Origin: an uncultured Lachnospiraceae bacterium
GTDB lineage: Bacteria > Bacillota_A > Clostridia > Lachnospirales > Lachnospiraceae
Direction of reading: 5' to 3'
Length of the DNA: 6,777 bases
Assembly (NCBI GenBank): GCA_947177885.1
Contig: CAMWWF010000159.1
Location: 1 to 6,777, forward strand
The translations under genes were made by a program, and so were the position numbers. Each line of letters opens with the position of its first letter. Position 1 is the first letter of the stretch. The notes under the pieces were generated by a model. It was not told the DNA's origin. It did no database searches and saw only the letters and a list, made by a program, of their open reading frames with translations. This document shows positions 5,731-6,777 of the stretch, in pieces.

Positions 5731-6777
5731 TTAGTATGTCAACTGTTCAAAACTCCTCAGGGAAATAGCCTGGTTTATTTTTCCTTTCAGGATCCGGGCT
5801 TTCCGTTCGCACAGATTGCTATCAGGCTCCACCAGCGGATTTGACAGGAACAGAAGGTGGTTATGCCTGTATTCCGCCATCCGCCGGTACAGGTTATACC
5901 CGTCCCTGTAATACTCTGATGGAGGATCATCTTCATATTCCTCTGCGGCTGTCTGTACTATGGCATCATACCTTGCTTCAAATCCAGCGATCTTTTCTTC
6001 TGCCATTCCCTCTGCCGGGGCGATGTTGTTCTCATGTATCATTTCCTGTATAAGCTCTAACATCTGCCTGTTCCATGTAAGGCCTTTCTCATTTTCCATG
6101 CTGTCCCTGAGGTACCGCTCTATGTGCACCAGGCACTCCTGATGGTTCGAACCACAGCTGTAAAAGCATGCCTCGTGGTCATGGATCAGGATACCTCCAA
6201 AGGTCTCTACGGGCGTATCTGTGATCCCGGCATGCCCTTTGTGCTCTCTTGCAAAGTACATGGTCGCAGCGCCGTTGCTGCATACAACGACATTGTTATT
6301 GCTGCCGTTTACCCTTGCCGCCGTGCCGTCCACATGCATCACGGGTGCGTCAGGAAGTGCCTTGAACAGGTTATCCTGCTCCTGCCTGCTCTTTGATGAG
6401 AATTCCCGGCACAGACCGTTTATCATCCCTGTGCATGGCGAGAGTGCCCCGTCTGTGATGTCTGAAACGAACCGGGCCGTTTTCTCCAGGGATACATTGC
6501 ACCTGCTGTTCAAAAGAAAAAGGAAAGCTTTCAGGGAACCATCGTAGTTCACGTCGTCTGTCACCTGGCCAGGGAATGCAGAATGGACATTCCGTCCTTT
6601 CTTCTTATCATAAAACTCCTCAGTGCGGTATTCGGTCACCACCGGAACGGCACAGATGCCGACCACCTGTCTGGAGACGGTATTTCCTGTAGGGACATAT
6701 CCTGGATCTTCTTTAAATCTTTCTTCTGTCTGTATCTCCACCACTTTATCCGGCTTCATGGCTTTACGGGGATGATG
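5731..6777 (-). CDS. IS66-family transposase, C-terminal part (runs off window)
   Basis: The frame is open to the window edge (348 residues visible), so the true start and the N-terminal helix-turn-helix/zinc part lie outside; the ATG at 6759 is internal. The DDE catalytic domain (PF03050-like) is clear. Numbering from the edge, D150 lies in VMHVDGTAAR, D200 in GGILIHDHEAC, and E324 in SNLCERKARILKGK. Other IS66 hallmarks are the EHKGHAGITDTPV segment and HQECLVHIERYL. It would cut and join element ends in DNA transposition. The protein ends at SLRSFEQLTY, whereas family members as I remember them continue about 40-50 residues with the IS66 C-terminal domain (PF13817). The stop may be an early truncation, or this subgroup may be short. 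A hairpin follows 10 bases later. The three catalytic residues are intact, so activity cannot be excluded. Confidence 0.88.
   Translation of the reverse strand, partial: HHPRKAMKPDKVVEIQTEERFKEDPGYVPTGNTVSRQVVGICAVPVVTEYRTEEFYDKKKGRNVHSAFPGQVTDDVNYDGSLKAFLFLLNSRCNVSLEKTARFVSDITDGALSPCTGMINGLCREFSSKSRQEQDNLFKALPDAPVMHVDGTAARVNGSNNNVVVCSNGAATMYFAREHKGHAGITDTPVETFGGILIHDHEACFYSCGSNHQECLVHIERYLRDSMENEKGLTWNRQMLELIQEMIHENNIAPAEGMAEEKIAGFEARYDAIVQTAAEEYEDDPPSEYYRDGYNLYRRMAEYRHNHLLFLSNPLVEPDSNLCERKARILKGKINQAISLRSFEQLTY

Larger units (their letters stand above)
5703..6777 (-). mobile_element. IS66-family insertion sequence, partial
   Basis: The transposase at 5731-6777 marks an IS66-family element that runs off the right edge, so its left-hand genes (tnpA/tnpB type accessory frames), one terminal repeat and the target duplication cannot be seen. 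On the side inside the window no clear IS66 terminal repeat was identified between 5623 and 5730. The boundary given is only the hairpin. A GTGAGTTACTTTTCAC segment at 5659-5674 is a possible end but unproven. Confidence 0.5.

Noticed and set aside
5841..6547. Plus-strand open frames opposite the IS66 transposase
   Set aside because: They are antisense to a conserved DDE transposase and show no domain features.

Overview
The window looks like an accessory stretch of a low-to-mid GC Gram-positive chromosome, most likely a gut clostridium of the Lachnospiraceae type. That placement is inference. It rests on strong AAGGAG-type ribosome sites, near-consensus vegetative promoters, paired AAA/PD-(D/E)XK genes, a SymE-like remnant, a bacteriohemerythrin–response-regulator fusion and an IS66-family transposase, all recognised from family knowledge and not from a database search.

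Left third (1-2931, + strand). A near-perfect promoter (118-147) drives a decayed AAA ATPase/PD-(D/E)XK gene (174-1295). This gene has an in-frame TAG, a large internal deletion and a TGA at the deletion junction. After 31 bases follows an intact second member of the same broad class (1327-2931): AAA-like ATPase at the N-terminus and PD-(D/E)XK nuclease-like domain at the C-terminus. With no promoter seen between them, the intact gene is probably transcribed from the promoter of the dead one.

Middle (2932-4057). This is a graveyard, mostly of minus-strand pieces. It holds a well-initiated SymE-like N-terminus that never reaches a normal end (3109-3210), a 54-codon open fragment upstream of it (3259-3423), a weak second SymE-like trace (3470-3577), a 10-bp-stem hairpin suited to terminate minus-strand transcripts (3783-3815), and a small minus-strand frame broken by one TAA (3825-4031).

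Right half (4058-6777, - strand). A 473-residue protein carries a bacteriohemerythrin domain with all seven expected iron ligands, a middle domain that may be CheX-like but lacks the catalytic glutamate, and a complete receiver (REC) domain. It has its own consensus promoter (5594-5622). Upstream of it, in the same orientation, lies an IS66-family transposase that runs off the right edge and seems to stop early at its C-terminus, followed by a hairpin.

The genes do not form one pathway. The hemerythrin-REC gene reads as a resident oxygen/redox-linked signalling gene. The AAA pair, SymE remnants and IS66 are accessory or mobile DNA around it. No tRNA, rRNA or CRISPR array was seen.
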